Of a DNA stretch of 64,000 nucleotides, positions 45,008-53,992 are shown piece after piece. The notes below the pieces were generated by a model, which did not search any database, was not told where the DNA came from, and saw only the letters and a list, made by a program, of their open reading frames with translations. Position 1 is the first letter of the stretch; each line of letters opens with the position of its first letter. Origin of the DNA: Pantoea deleyi (GTDB lineage Bacteria; Pseudomonadota; Gammaproteobacteria; Enterobacterales; Enterobacteriaceae); NCBI RefSeq assembly GCF_022647325.1, contig NZ_CP071407.1, forward strand, positions 124,001-188,000. The letters run 5' to 3'. The translations under genes were made by a program, and so were the position numbers.

Positions 45008-45647
45008 GACGAAGGTTCTCCTGCTGCACGTCCCAGGGGGCCGGGGGTAATTCACCAAAAAGATTGAGAAGCAGCGAACTGCCTGCCAGCGCTTTCTGTC
45101 CGCCAGCGAGATCGCCCGCCATGACCTGAGGCCGGTGCTGGTAGTAGCGCCCCCATGTGGCTTCTCCGCCTGCCACTCTGGCGTGGTCGGCCATCGAAAT
45201 GCACACGGGTGACAGATGGAGCCTGGCGAAGATGTTGCGGATCTTCTGGGTGCCCGTGAACATGATGTACTGATAGCGATAGGCGTTAAGCAGCAGGCAG
45301 ACGGCGGCATACATGACGCGGGCAGCCGCCCCATCAACCGCCGCAAAGTTGCCGGCTTCGACGATGCTGTTGCGATGGACGCTGGTGAACCCGTGTTCAG
45401 GCAGGCTCGCCTCCGCCGGTTTGTCCAGATACTGCTCAAGAAACATCGGGCCCTGGGACGCTGGCATCACGCCACAGGCGGCCAGCAGATTATCCTCTCC
45501 GTCACAGAGCATCAGAATCCACGGCATCAGAACCGTCAGTCGGGCATCAAAATGGTGTGAATAGTGGTCGCGTATAAAATCGGTGGCGATATTGACCTGT
45601 GACGCACCTGCGACCCATTTCAGCGAACATTCCGGCGTGATTCTCAT
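44997..45647 (-). CDS. Thermostable hemolysin family protein
   Basis: A 216-residue protein of the family named after Vibrio delta-VPH thermostable hemolysin. The start at 45647 (MRITPECSLKW) has AAGGTG upstream. The domain resembles acyl-homoserine-lactone synthase/GNAT folds: IRDHYSHHFDARLTVLMPW near 29-47, LLAACGVMPASQGPMFLEQYLD near 55-76, and VHRNSIVEAGNFAAVDGAAAR near 91-111, where an Arg and Glu cluster matches the catalytic region of such acyl-transferases. The hemolytic label is historical; an acyltransferase role fits the neighbours better. Start and stop overlaps tie it to the ligase gene. No signal peptide. Confidence 0.8.
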   Translation of the reverse strand: MRITPECSLKWVAGASQVNIATDFIRDHYSHHFDARLTVLMPWILMLCDGEDNLLAACGVMPASQGPMFLEQYLDKPAEASLPEHGFTSVHRNSIVEAGNFAAVDGAAARVMYAAVCLLLNAYRYQYIMFTGTQKIRNIFARLHLSPVCISMADHARVAGGEATWGRYYQHRPQVMAGDLAGGQKALAGSSLLLNLFGELPPAPWDVQQENLRHAH

Positions 45648-45657
45648 TGCGTCACCT

Positions 45658-46242
45658 TTACTCTGCGGAGCGTAAATCAGCGGTCTGTTTTTTATTGCGC
45701 AGGAACATATGCGCAACGCCCATCAGCCCATGTGCATAAAAGTACGTTTCAATGAAGGTGGTCAGGAATTTATGCCAGTGCAGAAACAGCCCCGAATAGA
45801 GCGCCAGCGAGGGCAGCAACCTTTCTGCGGCAAACCATGCGCTGCCTGACGCCGCAACCAACAGCAGGGCGGCGACGCCCAGTCCCTGTACCGTGGCGGC
45901 GATACTGCCGCGGGAGGATTCCGGTAAAGTGAACTGCATCAGCTGACGGATATCGGCGTTGATCTGCCTGAAATCGACGAACGCCCAGCTGAAGTACCAT
46001 CTGATGCCTCGCTGCCCGATCATCCAGGCCAGCAGGATCAGGCCCAGGATCAGCAGCAGTGCACCGGAGAGGGCATGCCACCAGGTCATCAGCGCCGGCC
46101 AGCCCGATTCGCTCAGAGCATCGGCGTCGATAAAGTCTGAATTGATGATCTGCAGTGCGATCAACAGCGCAATGGAAATATGAAGGCCACGAAAAAAAGG
46201 GGCGTAATCATGCGGCAGAGATCTGAGTAAAGTCTTAAGCAT
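45658..46242 (-). CDS. Cytochrome b561/b6-like membrane protein
   Basis: A 194-residue inner-membrane protein with four hydrophobic helices. Histidines suitable for haem are in GLHISIALLIAL near 19-30, TWWHALSGALLLILGLILL near 53-71, LFLHWHKFLTTF near 156-167 and YFYAHGLMGVAHMF near 170-183. The pattern is that of bacterial b-type cytochromes accepting quinol electrons. ATG 46242 follows GGAG by 8 bases; a GTG three codons upstream lacks space. First gene of the operon, 11 bases from the thermostable-hemolysin gene, so it may supply electrons to the diiron enzyme (inference). Confidence 0.75.
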   Translation of the reverse strand: MLKTLLRSLPHDYAPFFRGLHISIALLIALQIINSDFIDADALSESGWPALMTWWHALSGALLLILGLILLAWMIGQRGIRWYFSWAFVDFRQINADIRQLMQFTLPESSRGSIAATVQGLGVAALLLVAASGSAWFAAERLLPSLALYSGLFLHWHKFLTTFIETYFYAHGLMGVAHMFLRNKKQTADLRSAE

Positions 46243-46916
46243 TTTTTTCACTCCAGGTCAGTATGGAATGAATTATCGCGGCCGGATATTAGGATTACCT
46301 TAAGCAAAACAGCCTCAGAAAATTTTTATGCCTTTTTTCTCGCCATCATCAGAAAGGATTCGCCTCTTCTTTAATGTGATAAATCAGCGGTCTGGCGTTT
46401 TTATACCAGGGCCGGGTCAGTAAACAGAGTCGGGTGGCAGTAAATCGCCGGAAGAGAGAGGTGAGGAATGCGAGGCACGGTCTGAATTAAAGGCGAATCG
46501 TGATGATAATGGCCTGATAATACGCGGCATGATTATTCCGCCGGAAAAAGGCTTTTTTCTCGGGAAAATGAAAAGGCGCATAAGTGTCAGATATTCATTG
46601 CGCAGATAAACACTCATGCCGCGAGGCTTCGCAGCCTCGCTGTAAAAGATCCCGACACCACAGCGCGCACCGTCCGTTCAGGGCAACGCTTCACAGCCGC
46701 TGCTCAGCCCGCGTCTGTCCTCTGATCACGCGTCTTTTCAGCGCATTAAGCCTGATCGTTAACGCCGGCGCTGACAAATAAAAAAGATTTATTTCATCTG
46801 CGTGTTTAATCACTCTTTTTCCCGCTTCGGCTGCCGATAACAAATTCAGGTAACAGCGAAACAGAGACAGGGATATGTCGCTGAACGCATCCTTTTTTCT
46901 TACTTCGGGGCTATCC
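46243..46916. other. Divergent intergenic region between the acyl operon and a chemoreceptor
   Basis: About 670 bases with no convincing gene. It should contain the minus-strand promoter of the six-gene operon and the plus-strand promoter of the chemoreceptor. A perfect flagellar sigma -10 element, GCCGATAA, occurs at 46833-46840, 77 bases before the receptor start, but the -35 region is poor. Confidence 0.5.
46833..46840 (+). promoter_or_regulatory. Possible FliA -10 element (GCCGATAA)
   Basis: An exact match to the sigma-28 -10 consensus upstream of the chemoreceptor gene. No TAAA is present 15 bases upstream, so activity is uncertain. Confidence 0.4.
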
Positions 46917-48479
46917 ATGAAACAGCACAAAAAAATGAAGTTAAGCGTCATGCTCAATGCCGCATTTCTGACCGTTATTCTGATGGGGGTTTTTGTGACC
47001 GCCTTTGCCGGATTTAAACTTAATACGGCCAGCGATCAGCAGAAATTAACGCGTGCGCGACTGACCGACCTTCAGACGCTCCAGACACTTAAAGATAACT
47101 TAACGCAGCAGACGGCACTTTTATTGTCCGTTTCTCCAGAGACGCAGCCGCAGGTGAAAACGCAGTTTTTTGATCTGCAGTCAAACAGCGACAATACGAT
47201 TGCGCATTTTCGTACGCTGATTAACGGCGCGAAAAGCATCCCCGGAATCAACCTGGCCGAGGTGGATGAAGCCTCCGGAAATTTAAAGAAAATTGAAGAT
47301 GCCGCGGGGCCGCTGAATCAGGCTGCGCAGACCCTCTTCAGCGCCGATGCGGCCGCTTTCCCGGCCAGGCTTCGCGAGGGATTGATCCCGGTGGTTGAGC
47401 AATACCGGGTTGCCGTGAATGGCATGGTGGATTATCAGGCGAGGGTAACGGGCAAGACCGCGGAAACCTCCAGTGAGGCGTTATCGGGCGTTTATATGAC
47501 GCTCGCGGCCCTGACGACGCTGTTTGTGATAATGGGCTTTGTGATGAGTGCCCTGATTACGCGCCGGATCAAGTCTCAGCTGGGCGGTGAGCCTTCGCAT
47601 GCGCAGCACCTGGCCGCCGCCATTGCCGCTGGCGATCTCACGACCGCCGTCACCCTGCGTAAAGGAGACAGCGCCAGCCTGATGGCGTCGCTGGATAGCA
47701 TGCAGACCAATCTGCGCGATCTGGTGTCACACATCAAAGACGCGTCCGCTTCTGTCGCGATGGCCGCAGATGAGATCTCTCAGGGCAATACCGAACTCTC
47801 TTCACGCACCGAGCAGCAGGCGGCCGCGCTGCAGGAGACGGCCGCCAGTATCGAGCAGCTGACCGCGACGGTGAAGAGTAACACCGCCACGGCGCAGCAG
47901 ACGGCGGAGTCAGCCCGCGAAACCGCCTCCCTGGCGCGCTCCGGTGAAAACGATATGCACCGGATGTCAGACACGATGAACGATATCTCCAACAGCGCGA
48001 CAAAAGTCAGAGACATTACCTCGGTGATTGAGGGTATCGCCTTCCAGACCAACATCCTGGCGCTTAACGCGGCGGTGGAAGCCGCGCGCGCAGGCGAACA
48101 GGGGCGCGGTTTTGCAGTGGTGGCGGGTGAAGTCCGCACGCTGGCGCAGCGCAGTGCAACTGCGGCCAGAGATATCAAGAGTCTGATTGAAGAGGCGGTG
48201 GCGCAGGTTGAAAGTGGGGTGGAAGTGGCTAACGGAACCGGTAAAAGCATCCTGCAGATTAACGCGATGGTCGGCAAACTGGCGGATGCGATGGATAACA
48301 TCTCGCTGGCCTCTGCTGAGCAGATGCAGGGGATTTCACAGGTCAGCATTGCGGTGAATCAGATGGATGGGGTGACGCAGAACAATGCCGCGCTGGTAGA
48401 GGAGTCCTCGACCGCATCCCAGTCGCTTTCTGCCCAGGCTCACTCTTTACGCGAAACCGTTAACGCTTTCCGTATCTGA
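46917..48479 (+). CDS. Methyl-accepting chemotaxis protein
   Basis: A 520-residue chemoreceptor. Membrane segment 1 lies at about 12-30 and segment 2 at about 190-213, with a helical-bundle sensor between. HAMP begins near 214 ([20 protein letters not shown]). The signalling tip [18 protein letters not shown] is near 375-393, and the coiled coil around it is almost the same as in the receptor at 21904. It ends [10 protein letters not shown] without the adaptation pentapeptide. ATG 46917 is preferred; a frame from 46875 adds 14 residues but places the membrane segment unusually deep. Ligand unknown. Confidence 0.92.
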   Translation: MKQHKKMKLSVMLNAAFLTVILMGVFVTAFAGFKLNTASDQQKLTRARLTDLQTLQTLKDNLTQQTALLLSVSPETQPQVKTQFFDLQSNSDNTIAHFRTLINGAKSIPGINLAEVDEASGNLKKIEDAAGPLNQAAQTLFSADAAAFPARLREGLIPVVEQYRVAVNGMVDYQARVTGKTAETSSEALSGVYMTLAALTTLFVIMGFVMSALITRRIKSQLGGEPSHAQHLAAAIAAGDLTTAVTLRKGDSASLMASLDSMQTNLRDLVSHIKDASASVAMAADEISQGNTELSSRTEQQAAALQETAASIEQLTATVKSNTATAQQTAESARETASLARSGENDMHRMSDTMNDISNSATKVRDITSVIEGIAFQTNILALNAAVEAARAGEQGRGFAVVAGEVRTLAQRSATAARDIKSLIEEAVAQVESGVEVANGTGKSILQINAMVGKLADAMDNISLASAEQMQGISQVSIAVNQMDGVTQNNAALVEESSTASQSLSAQAHSLRETVNAFRI

Positions 48480-48485
48480 GCCTGA

Positions 48486-48516
48486 ACGCGCCTGCGTCGT
48501 CCTGAATCAGGCGCGT
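48486..48516 (+). terminator. Hairpin after the third chemoreceptor gene
   Basis: ACGCGCCTG/CAGGCGCGT, a 9-bp stem with a 13-base loop, seven bases after the stop. No T tract follows, so termination is uncertain. Confidence 0.45.
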
Positions 48517-48645
48517 GCAGAAAAGTGCAGACATCCGGATGAGAGGTGGCGGGTTAAATTTGCTGCCGTAAGCCGGGCTTCACGTCAGCAATACGGCTGG
48601 CCTGGTTTGTTCAGAAACCGCCACCTCGTCAGCACGGCATAAAAG

Positions 48646-49125
48646 ATGCTCAGAAAGTTTGTCGCGAACGCCAGAGCGTGGGCGCGAAACATCAAACGGG
48701 ATGTGCATACGGTCTGGCTTGCCGCCCGCGAGCCCCGAAACCCCAGGTGTGTGAAGGGGCTGGCGATGCTGGTGGCGGCTTATGCCGTCTCACCTGGTGA
48801 TCTGATCCCCGACTTTATCCCGGTGATCGGCCTGCCTGATGATCTGATTCCTGTGCCATTGAGGATCATGATGGTGGTGCATCTTGTTCCTGAAAAGGTG
48901 ATGCGTGGACATCGGAAAACCGTCGCTCAGGTCACCAGGCATCCGATCAGTCGCATAACGGCTGGCATCCTTATACTGCTGTGGGGGCTGTGTGCCACGC
49001 TGCTGGTCAGGGCCCGGTTGTCATGCGATCCGGCCTGCACGCCCAGCCTCAGCCTGACGGCCCGTGCGGGAACGCCTTACAGTCCGACCAGCGTGATCTG
49101 CTTCTTCAGCGTCAGCGCCTTATAG
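48646..49125 (+). CDS. YkvA-like DUF1232 membrane protein
   Basis: A 159-residue protein. The DUF1232 core is GLAMLVAAYAVSPGDLIPDFIPVIGLPDDLIPVPL near 38-73 (read in parts), a proline- and acid-rich hairpin between hydrophobic stretches. A second hydrophobic segment follows (ITAGILILLWGLCATLLV near 104-121). Function is unknown for the family. The last ~16 codons overlap the 3' end of the minus-strand gene 49077-49424, so either the C-terminus is real and the genes overlap tail to tail, or the true stop was lost by mutation. Ribosome binding site weak. Confidence 0.75.
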   Translation: MLRKFVANARAWARNIKRDVHTVWLAAREPRNPRCVKGLAMLVAAYAVSPGDLIPDFIPVIGLPDDLIPVPLRIMMVVHLVPEKVMRGHRKTVAQVTRHPISRITAGILILLWGLCATLLVRARLSCDPACTPSLSLTARAGTPYSPTSVICFFSVSAL

Positions 49126-49424
49126 AGCGCTTTCGCCAGGCTGCCCTGTTCCACCTTCGCCTGCATGCCATCTGAATCTGTCCAGAACGATTTAATCCGC
49201 AACACCGTATTGATACTGGTAACGCGCTCCATCTCCAGCACCGCCAGTACCGGATGACGCATTTCGCCACACTCATCGGTTGCGTCTGCTTCGATAACGG
49301 CGGCACGCGTGGCCTGGCTGTCATAGATCACCTGGCAACGTGCACCGTTCAGCGTAAGGTTCTCTATCACTTCATACAGGCACTCGACGGCTTCAGCACT
49401 GTAGGATGCGGGGAGCGTTAACAT
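49077..49424 (-). CDS. Hypothetical protein, 115 residues
   Basis: Start at 49424 (MLTLPASYSAEAVECLYEV) follows AAGGA with seven bases spacing. A compact, soluble alpha/beta composition is seen (NLTLNGARCQVIYDSQATR, HPVLAVLEMERVTSINTVLRIKSF). No signal peptide, membrane span or catalytic motif is evident. It converges on and overlaps the YkvA-like gene tail by 49 bases. I do not recognise the family. Confidence 0.65.
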   Translation of the reverse strand: MLTLPASYSAEAVECLYEVIENLTLNGARCQVIYDSQATRAAVIEADATDECGEMRHPVLAVLEMERVTSINTVLRIKSFWTDSDGMQAKVEQGSLAKALYKALTLKKQITLVGL

Positions 49425-50059
49425 TACAGATCCTTCTGATGTAAATAAGTGAACAGCCAGCATAGGCGAACAAGTTATTCAGGAGAAGTTGCTGTTTTTG
49501 AATAAGAAAATTAGGTTTCTAAGGTTACGGTCACGCAGGTTATGGTTACTCTGATTATGACTGGTACTGCCAGTAAGCGAAACGCGAAAGGGCTAGCGTT
49601 GTAGGGCGCGGATTTGACTTAAGTCGGAGTGGCTGTTTATACGCAGAAATCGCGCCAGTAAGAAATGGTTTAATCCTGGCTGCGGCGGTCACCTGCGGTG
49701 GCATCGGGCCGGAAAGACGCTTAAGGTCAGATTAAGTTTAAGAATTATCGCTATTCTGTGTGACCCCGTTTTCCTGCGCGGGCACGGTTTGCGGCGCACC
49801 GGGAAGGGGGTTTAAACATCTCTCTATGCGGTGAAGCGAAGAACCGGCTGCGACAGGCTGACGGTCGATGCCCGCCCGCGTCGTGCATGACGGCCGGGCT
49901 CTGGATTGGGTCAGACCGGCAGAAAATGATGACTGACAGGGCCTGTGAGGCAATGGCGTACTGTAGTCACCGGCTGTCACAATCGCCGATAACGGCCTAA
50001 TAAATATCTAATAATTTACTGGTATAGTGACGGGAAAAAATAGTGGCGGGGATTTATTA
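49425..50059. other. Intergenic region without recognisable content
   Basis: About 635 bases. The open frames here are short and irregular. The section next to 50059 is AT-rich and probably carries the promoter of the cytochrome b561 gene. I see no RNA gene or strong hairpin. Confidence 0.4.
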
Positions 50060-50584
50060 ATGCTGAAGAAATACAAAGGTTCACAGATACTTTTTCACTG
50101 GCTGACGGTCCTGTTAATCATTGTGGCGTACGCCACAATCGAGCTGCGCTGGATGGCAGAGAAGGGCACCTGGCAGCGTAATGCGGTGATGATCACGCAC
50201 TTTTCGGCCGGGTTCTGCGTGCTGATCCTGATGATTGCCCGCCTCTGGCTGCGCGCCAGGAGCAAGACACCGCCGATCACGCCGCCCGTTGCGCGCTGGC
50301 AGACCGGCATTTCCCATCTGGTTCACACCCTGATCTATGCACTTTTTGTGGTCCTGCCCATTCTGGGGCTGACCTCTCGCTACCTGCGGGGCAAAGAGTG
50401 GGCGCTGTTTGGGATCAACATGCCGGTTGCGACCATGCCCGATCCGGCCACGGCCAGTATGCTGATCGACTGGCACGAAACCCTCGCCCCGATGGGCTAC
50501 TGGCTGATTGGTCTGCATGCGCTGGCGGCGCTGTTCCATCACTATTTCCTGCGGGATGACACGCTGCGCAGGATGATGCCTTGA
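50060..50584 (+). CDS. cybB: Cytochrome b561
   Basis: A 174-residue four-helix inner-membrane cytochrome. Haem-ligand histidines are expected in SQILFHWLTVLLI near 8-20, MITHFSAGFCVLILMIARL near 44-62, ISHLVHTLIYALFVVLP near 86-102 and GLHALAALFHHYFLRDD near 152-168. It resembles E. coli CybB, which transfers electrons from ubiquinol, including superoxide oxidation in SodB-independent form. ATG 50060 follows GGGGATT. The second b561-like protein of the window (45658-46242) is a distinct paralogue in the acyl operon. A strong hairpin follows. Confidence 0.88.
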   Translation: MLKKYKGSQILFHWLTVLLIIVAYATIELRWMAEKGTWQRNAVMITHFSAGFCVLILMIARLWLRARSKTPPITPPVARWQTGISHLVHTLIYALFVVLPILGLTSRYLRGKEWALFGINMPVATMPDPATASMLIDWHETLAPMGYWLIGLHALAALFHHYFLRDDTLRRMMP

Positions 50585-50599
50585 TCGGCTGTCACGACG

Positions 50600-50626
50600 A
50601 CCGGGCCAGGTTCAGCCTGGCCCGGT
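50600..50626 (+). terminator. Hairpin after cybB
   Basis: ACCGGGCCAGG/CCTGGCCCGGT, an 11-bp stem with a 5-base loop, then TAATCC. Likely a transcription end for cybB, though its T tract is short. Confidence 0.55.
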
Positions 50627-50650
50627 TAATCCGCCCTGCAGAGGACAATC

Positions 50651-51001
50651 ATGGTCTGGCTGATAGCGAAATATGCAGTGACAGCCTTTATGGTCGTGCT
50701 GATTTCAGAGGTGGCAAAGCGCAGTGACCGGCTGGGCGGGCTGATCGCGGCCCTGCCGCTGGTTACGCTGCTGGTGCTGATCTGGATGAAGCTGGAAGGG
50801 CAGTCGGCGGAAAAGATTACGGCTCATGCGTGGTACACCTTCTGGTATGTGGTGCCGACGCTGCCGATGTTCATTCTGTTTCCCTTTATCTATCCCCGTT
50901 TTGGCTTCTGGCTGACGCTGCTGTTCTCCAGCGCGGTCACGGTCATCCTGTTCGTGCTCTGGGCGCTGCTTCTGAAACGTTTTGGCGTCGTCCTGATGTA
51001 A
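50651..51001 (+). CDS. DUF3147-family membrane protein
   Basis: A 116-residue protein with four hydrophobic segments (about 4-20, 31-46, 62-80, 86-110). The motif KRSDRLGGLIAALPLVTLLVLIW near 23-45 (read in parts) is typical of the DUF3147 family, with WYTFWYVVPTLPMFILFPF in the third span. Function unknown; inner membrane. AGAGGA precedes the ATG. Separate from cybB by a hairpin, so probably independently transcribed. Confidence 0.85.
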   Translation: MVWLIAKYAVTAFMVVLISEVAKRSDRLGGLIAALPLVTLLVLIWMKLEGQSAEKITAHAWYTFWYVVPTLPMFILFPFIYPRFGFWLTLLFSSAVTVILFVLWALLLKRFGVVLM

Positions 51002-51172
51002 TCTTCCGTTGCCCATCGCGGTCACATCTGTGTCACCTGATTTACCCGGATAAGTCTGCGGCACAGGCCCGGGCAATTGGGCAATTAAGCCCTGGGGCGC
51101 CACTTACGGCCGCGACAGACCCGGCTCCGCGATGGCAGCGGTTACGATTACCCGCTGTGCGGGAAACGCCGC

Positions 51173-51662
51173 TCAGCGATGGTGATCCCGCAGAAACACC
51201 GTCAGCACATCTTTCGGCGGCACGCCCCCGCATTCACCGATTAACCAGCCGACCGCGCCACGATGATAGGTGCCGTGAAAGAGTACGTGATCCAGCATTT
51301 CACTGACGCGCATCTCGCCGTGGCCGCCGTCGACAAAGGTGAAGCTGATGACCTCGTCTGCATCGGCGGGCGTCATGGCGGCTCACCCGCTGGATATACC
51401 GCTCCGTGCAGGCGGTCATGCTGGCCTCCAGCGCCTCAGCAGTGGGTATCTCCGGCGTGTTGAGCGCCGTATAACCGTGCGGCTCGCCTGACATATTGGC
51501 TTCGAAGATTCTGTCGACCACATAGATATGGTTCATCAGTCTCAGCATCAGGTGACGCTTCCCTGCATCCGCCGTGTCATCGATCGCGGTGAGGCTTTTC
51601 AGCGTTTCCGAATCAATCCAGCGCTTGTACTTCAGAAGTGTAACAATTCTGTCCTTGTCCAT
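51173..51662 (-). pseudogene. DinB-family protein gene, frameshifted
   Basis: Two minus-strand pieces together encode one DinB-family four-helix protein of about 160 residues. Piece 1 from ATG 51662 covers LLKYKRWIDSETLKSL and MNHIYVVDRIFEANM (first metal His). It runs out of frame at about 51377-51390, after YIQRVS. Piece 2 continues in another frame with MTPADADEVISFTFVDGG and HVLFHGTYHRGAVGWLIG, which contains the second and third metal histidines (HxxxH). A single-base gain or two-base loss near 51383 explains it. It could be a real inactivating mutation or a sequencing error. DinB proteins are metal-dependent thiol transferase-like enzymes of varied function. Confidence 0.82.
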
Positions 51663-51723
51663 GATTTTTACCTGAATTTAGCTAAAGTTGAGATCACGCT
51701 GATTAAACCGCACTGGCTGACCT

Positions 51724-52383
51724 ATGCCGACAACATTGACCTCGACGCTCTATTCCCGCTTACGTCTGCTGCTCTCCATTTCCGCCGGCCTGGTTTGCTA
51801 TTTTTTACTCTCCGATCGGCTCGGGCAGATGCAGCGTCTGCTCATCGGCTGGAACGTCTGGGCCTGGCTCTACCTCTGCATTCTCTGGATCCGCATGCTG
51901 CGGACGGATGCAGCCGGGATCCGGCGTATCGCTCAGCAGCAGGATCAGAGCGCCGCGCTGGTGCTGGGGATGGTTATCGTGGCGTGCGTGGTCAGTATGG
52001 TGGCGATTCTGAGTGAGCTTCCGGCGCTCAAGTCGCTGACCGGCACGCCGCGCCTGATGCATCTGCTGCTGACCGCACTGACGCTGATTGCCTCCTGGGC
52101 CATGCTGCCCACGGCGTTTGCGATGCACTATGCTCATCAGCACTACCTTTACCGCAGCAGCGATCTTACGCCGCTGATTTTCCCTGAGAAAAAGGCAAAT
52201 CCCGGCTACTGGGATTTCCTCTACTTCTCGTTCACCATCGCGGTGGCGTCGCAGACGGCAGACGTCGCCACCGGCACGACCGCGATGCGCAGACTGGCGC
52301 TGCTGCAGTCCGTGATCTCGTTTATTTTTAACCTGGCGATTCTGGGTCTGTCGGTGAATGTGGGGGCCGGATTGCTGAATTAG
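51724..52383 (+). CDS. DUF1345-family membrane protein
   Basis: A 219-residue inner-membrane protein with five hydrophobic segments (about 14-31, 40-58, 78-100, 110-134, 190-214). The conserved TAFAMHYAHQHYLYR near 128-142 and YWDFLYFSFTIAVASQTADV near 162-181 match DUF1345, a family related in its pore-like FTIAVASQTSDV region to ion-channel folds. Function unknown. The ribosome binding site before ATG 51724 is weak. It is divergent from the broken DinB gene. Confidence 0.85.
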   Translation: MPTTLTSTLYSRLRLLLSISAGLVCYFLLSDRLGQMQRLLIGWNVWAWLYLCILWIRMLRTDAAGIRRIAQQQDQSAALVLGMVIVACVVSMVAILSELPALKSLTGTPRLMHLLLTALTLIASWAMLPTAFAMHYAHQHYLYRSSDLTPLIFPEKKANPGYWDFLYFSFTIAVASQTADVATGTTAMRRLALLQSVISFIFNLAILGLSVNVGAGLLN

Positions 52384-52608
52384 CGACTCGCGCAGACAGG
52401 CCATGCCGCTTAGCCCATTCAGCCATAAACCCCATCCCCGGTCCACTGGCAGGCTATCCTCGTTCTCTTTCTGAACTGACTCCCTCACGCATCGTGATTA
52501 TCACATTGTGTAATAAACTGTGATCGGCCTCTTTCACCCGCCCATCACAGCATGTAAGTTTCAGGCTCTTACGCCAGAGATTCCCCTAATCCTCAGAGGA
52601 GAAAGAGA

Positions 52609-53094
52609 GTGAAAGCAACGGCAATGATGACCACCAGTCTGTTAATGATGATGAGCGGTGTACACGCGGAAGGAGTGACCACGGCCGCACAGGATAATAC
52701 GCTGACCGTAAGATTCGGCCAGCCGACCATCCGGCAGGTGCTGCACTACCGCAAAATGTACGACAAAAAGCCGTTTCCGGACGCTGAGATCTACTACTAC
52801 GATAACGGCACTTACAAAATCATTTCGCAGGGTGAGGATCACTACGGCGTTTACGTCATGCAGGGCCACTTTGACGACCAGACCTTTACCGTGCGTTTCA
52901 TCTCTCTGCCCTCGTCTGACTGGGGCAACAAAACCGCCTTTCATCAGTTAACCTTTGTCAAAGGTGATCAGCAGAACGTCTTTATTCAGAACGCGATTGT
53001 GGATACCGGCGAAGCCATTGCTCAGCAGAACGGCACCTACACGCAGGAGAAAAACAGCGTCAGTAATCCGGTTTCCACCCGCTGGAAAAAGTGA
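52609..53094 (+). CDS. Secreted hypothetical protein, 161 residues
   Basis: GTG start at 52609 preceded by AGAGGAGAAAGA. A methionine-rich signal peptide (AMMTTSLLMMMSGVHA, cleavage near residue 20) leads into a polar beta-rich domain with many Tyr (EIYYYDNGTYKII, GEDHYGVYVMQGHF). No cysteine is evident. It looks like a small periplasmic protein. I do not know the family. A hairpin (GGGTGGC/GCCACCC) lies just after the stop at about 53102-53124. Confidence 0.72.
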   Translation: MKATAMMTTSLLMMMSGVHAEGVTTAAQDNTLTVRFGQPTIRQVLHYRKMYDKKPFPDAEIYYYDNGTYKIISQGEDHYGVYVMQGHFDDQTFTVRFISLPSSDWGNKTAFHQLTFVKGDQQNVFIQNAIVDTGEAIAQQNGTYTQEKNSVSNPVSTRWKK

Positions 53095-53323
53095 TCATGA
53101 ACGGGTGGCCGCCCTGAGCCACCCGGCTTACACTTGCAGCCGTGGCCTCAATGATGATCGCCGCCGGATTTGATGAAGAAGATGATTTGTCCCGACTGAA
53201 TGCCTTATCTTATCCCCCGGATGGTTCATGGTGCCGCCTCTGTGCGCCGGACACACCTGATCGGCGAACCGCGGCTTCCGGCCCCCGACTTCTCCACTGT
53301 TAATTAACACCCTGAGGCGAAAT

Positions 53324-53992
53324 ATGGACAGAGGCTTGCCCCTGCTGGATGCGCAGGCGATCGCTTTTTCCGCTGGCGAGCGCCAGCTTCTGCAACCGAT
53401 CTCTTTACAGTTATACCCGGCCGATAAGATCTTACTGACCGGCCCCTCCGGCAGCGGCAAAAGCACCCTGCTGAAGATCCTGGCTTCACTGATGGCGCCG
53501 ACCTCCGGACAGATTTTTTTCAGCGGCAGTGACATTACCACGCTGGCGCCGGAGGCCTATCGCCAGCAGGTTTCATACTGTTTTCAGACTCCGCAGCTCT
53601 TCGGGCAGACGGTGTATGACAATCTGGCGCTGCCCTGGCAGGTTCGCCATCAGAAGCCCCCGCGCGACACGCTGGTCAGCGCGCTGGAGAGCGTCAACCT
53701 GGCCGCCACGATGCTGGACAAACCGGTTGAACAGCTCTCCGGCGGCGAGAAACAGCGCGTGGGTCTGCTGCGCAATCTGCAGTTTATGCCGCAGGTGCTG
53801 CTGCTGGATGAGGTGACCAGCGCGCTGGATGACGAGAACAGACAGGCCGTGCTTGCCCTGATCGACCGCGTTGCCACGGAGCATCAGGTCGCCGTGGTGC
53901 GCATCAGTCATGATGTTCAGGACATTGACCAGGCGGCGCAGGTGCTCCGTCTGGCACCGCAGAAAAAGGAGAATGCGCGTGAATCAGCATGA
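53324..53992 (+). CDS. fetA: Iron-export ABC transporter ATPase FetA
   Basis: A 222-residue ABC ATPase. Walker A is GPSGSGKST near 43-51, the signature LSGGEKQRVGLLRNL near 136-150, Walker B VLLLDEVTSALDDEN near 156-170 and the switch His in VVRISHDVQDID near 195-206. This matches FetA/YbbL, which with FetB exports iron and improves peroxide tolerance in E. coli. GAGG precedes the ATG. Its end overlaps fetB by 14 bases. Confidence 0.93.
   Translation: MDRGLPLLDAQAIAFSAGERQLLQPISLQLYPADKILLTGPSGSGKSTLLKILASLMAPTSGQIFFSGSDITTLAPEAYRQQVSYCFQTPQLFGQTVYDNLALPWQVRHQKPPRDTLVSALESVNLAATMLDKPVEQLSGGEKQRVGLLRNLQFMPQVLLLDEVTSALDDENRQAVLALIDRVATEHQVAVVRISHDVQDIDQAAQVLRLAPQKKENARESA

Noticed and set aside
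45008..45439. N-terminal 144-codon extension of the AMP-ligase frame
   Set aside because: It is a shadow of the upstream gene in another frame with a Ser/Arg/Pro-rich sequence. The true start is ATG 45007.
44997..45716. Extended N-terminus of the thermostable-hemolysin frame from 45716
   Set aside because: The extra residues overlap the preceding gene and lack a ribosome binding site, while 45647 has AAGGTG.
53151..53303. A 50-codon plus-strand frame before fetA
   Set aside because: Composition is irregular, no ribosome binding site, and it ends within the fetA leader.
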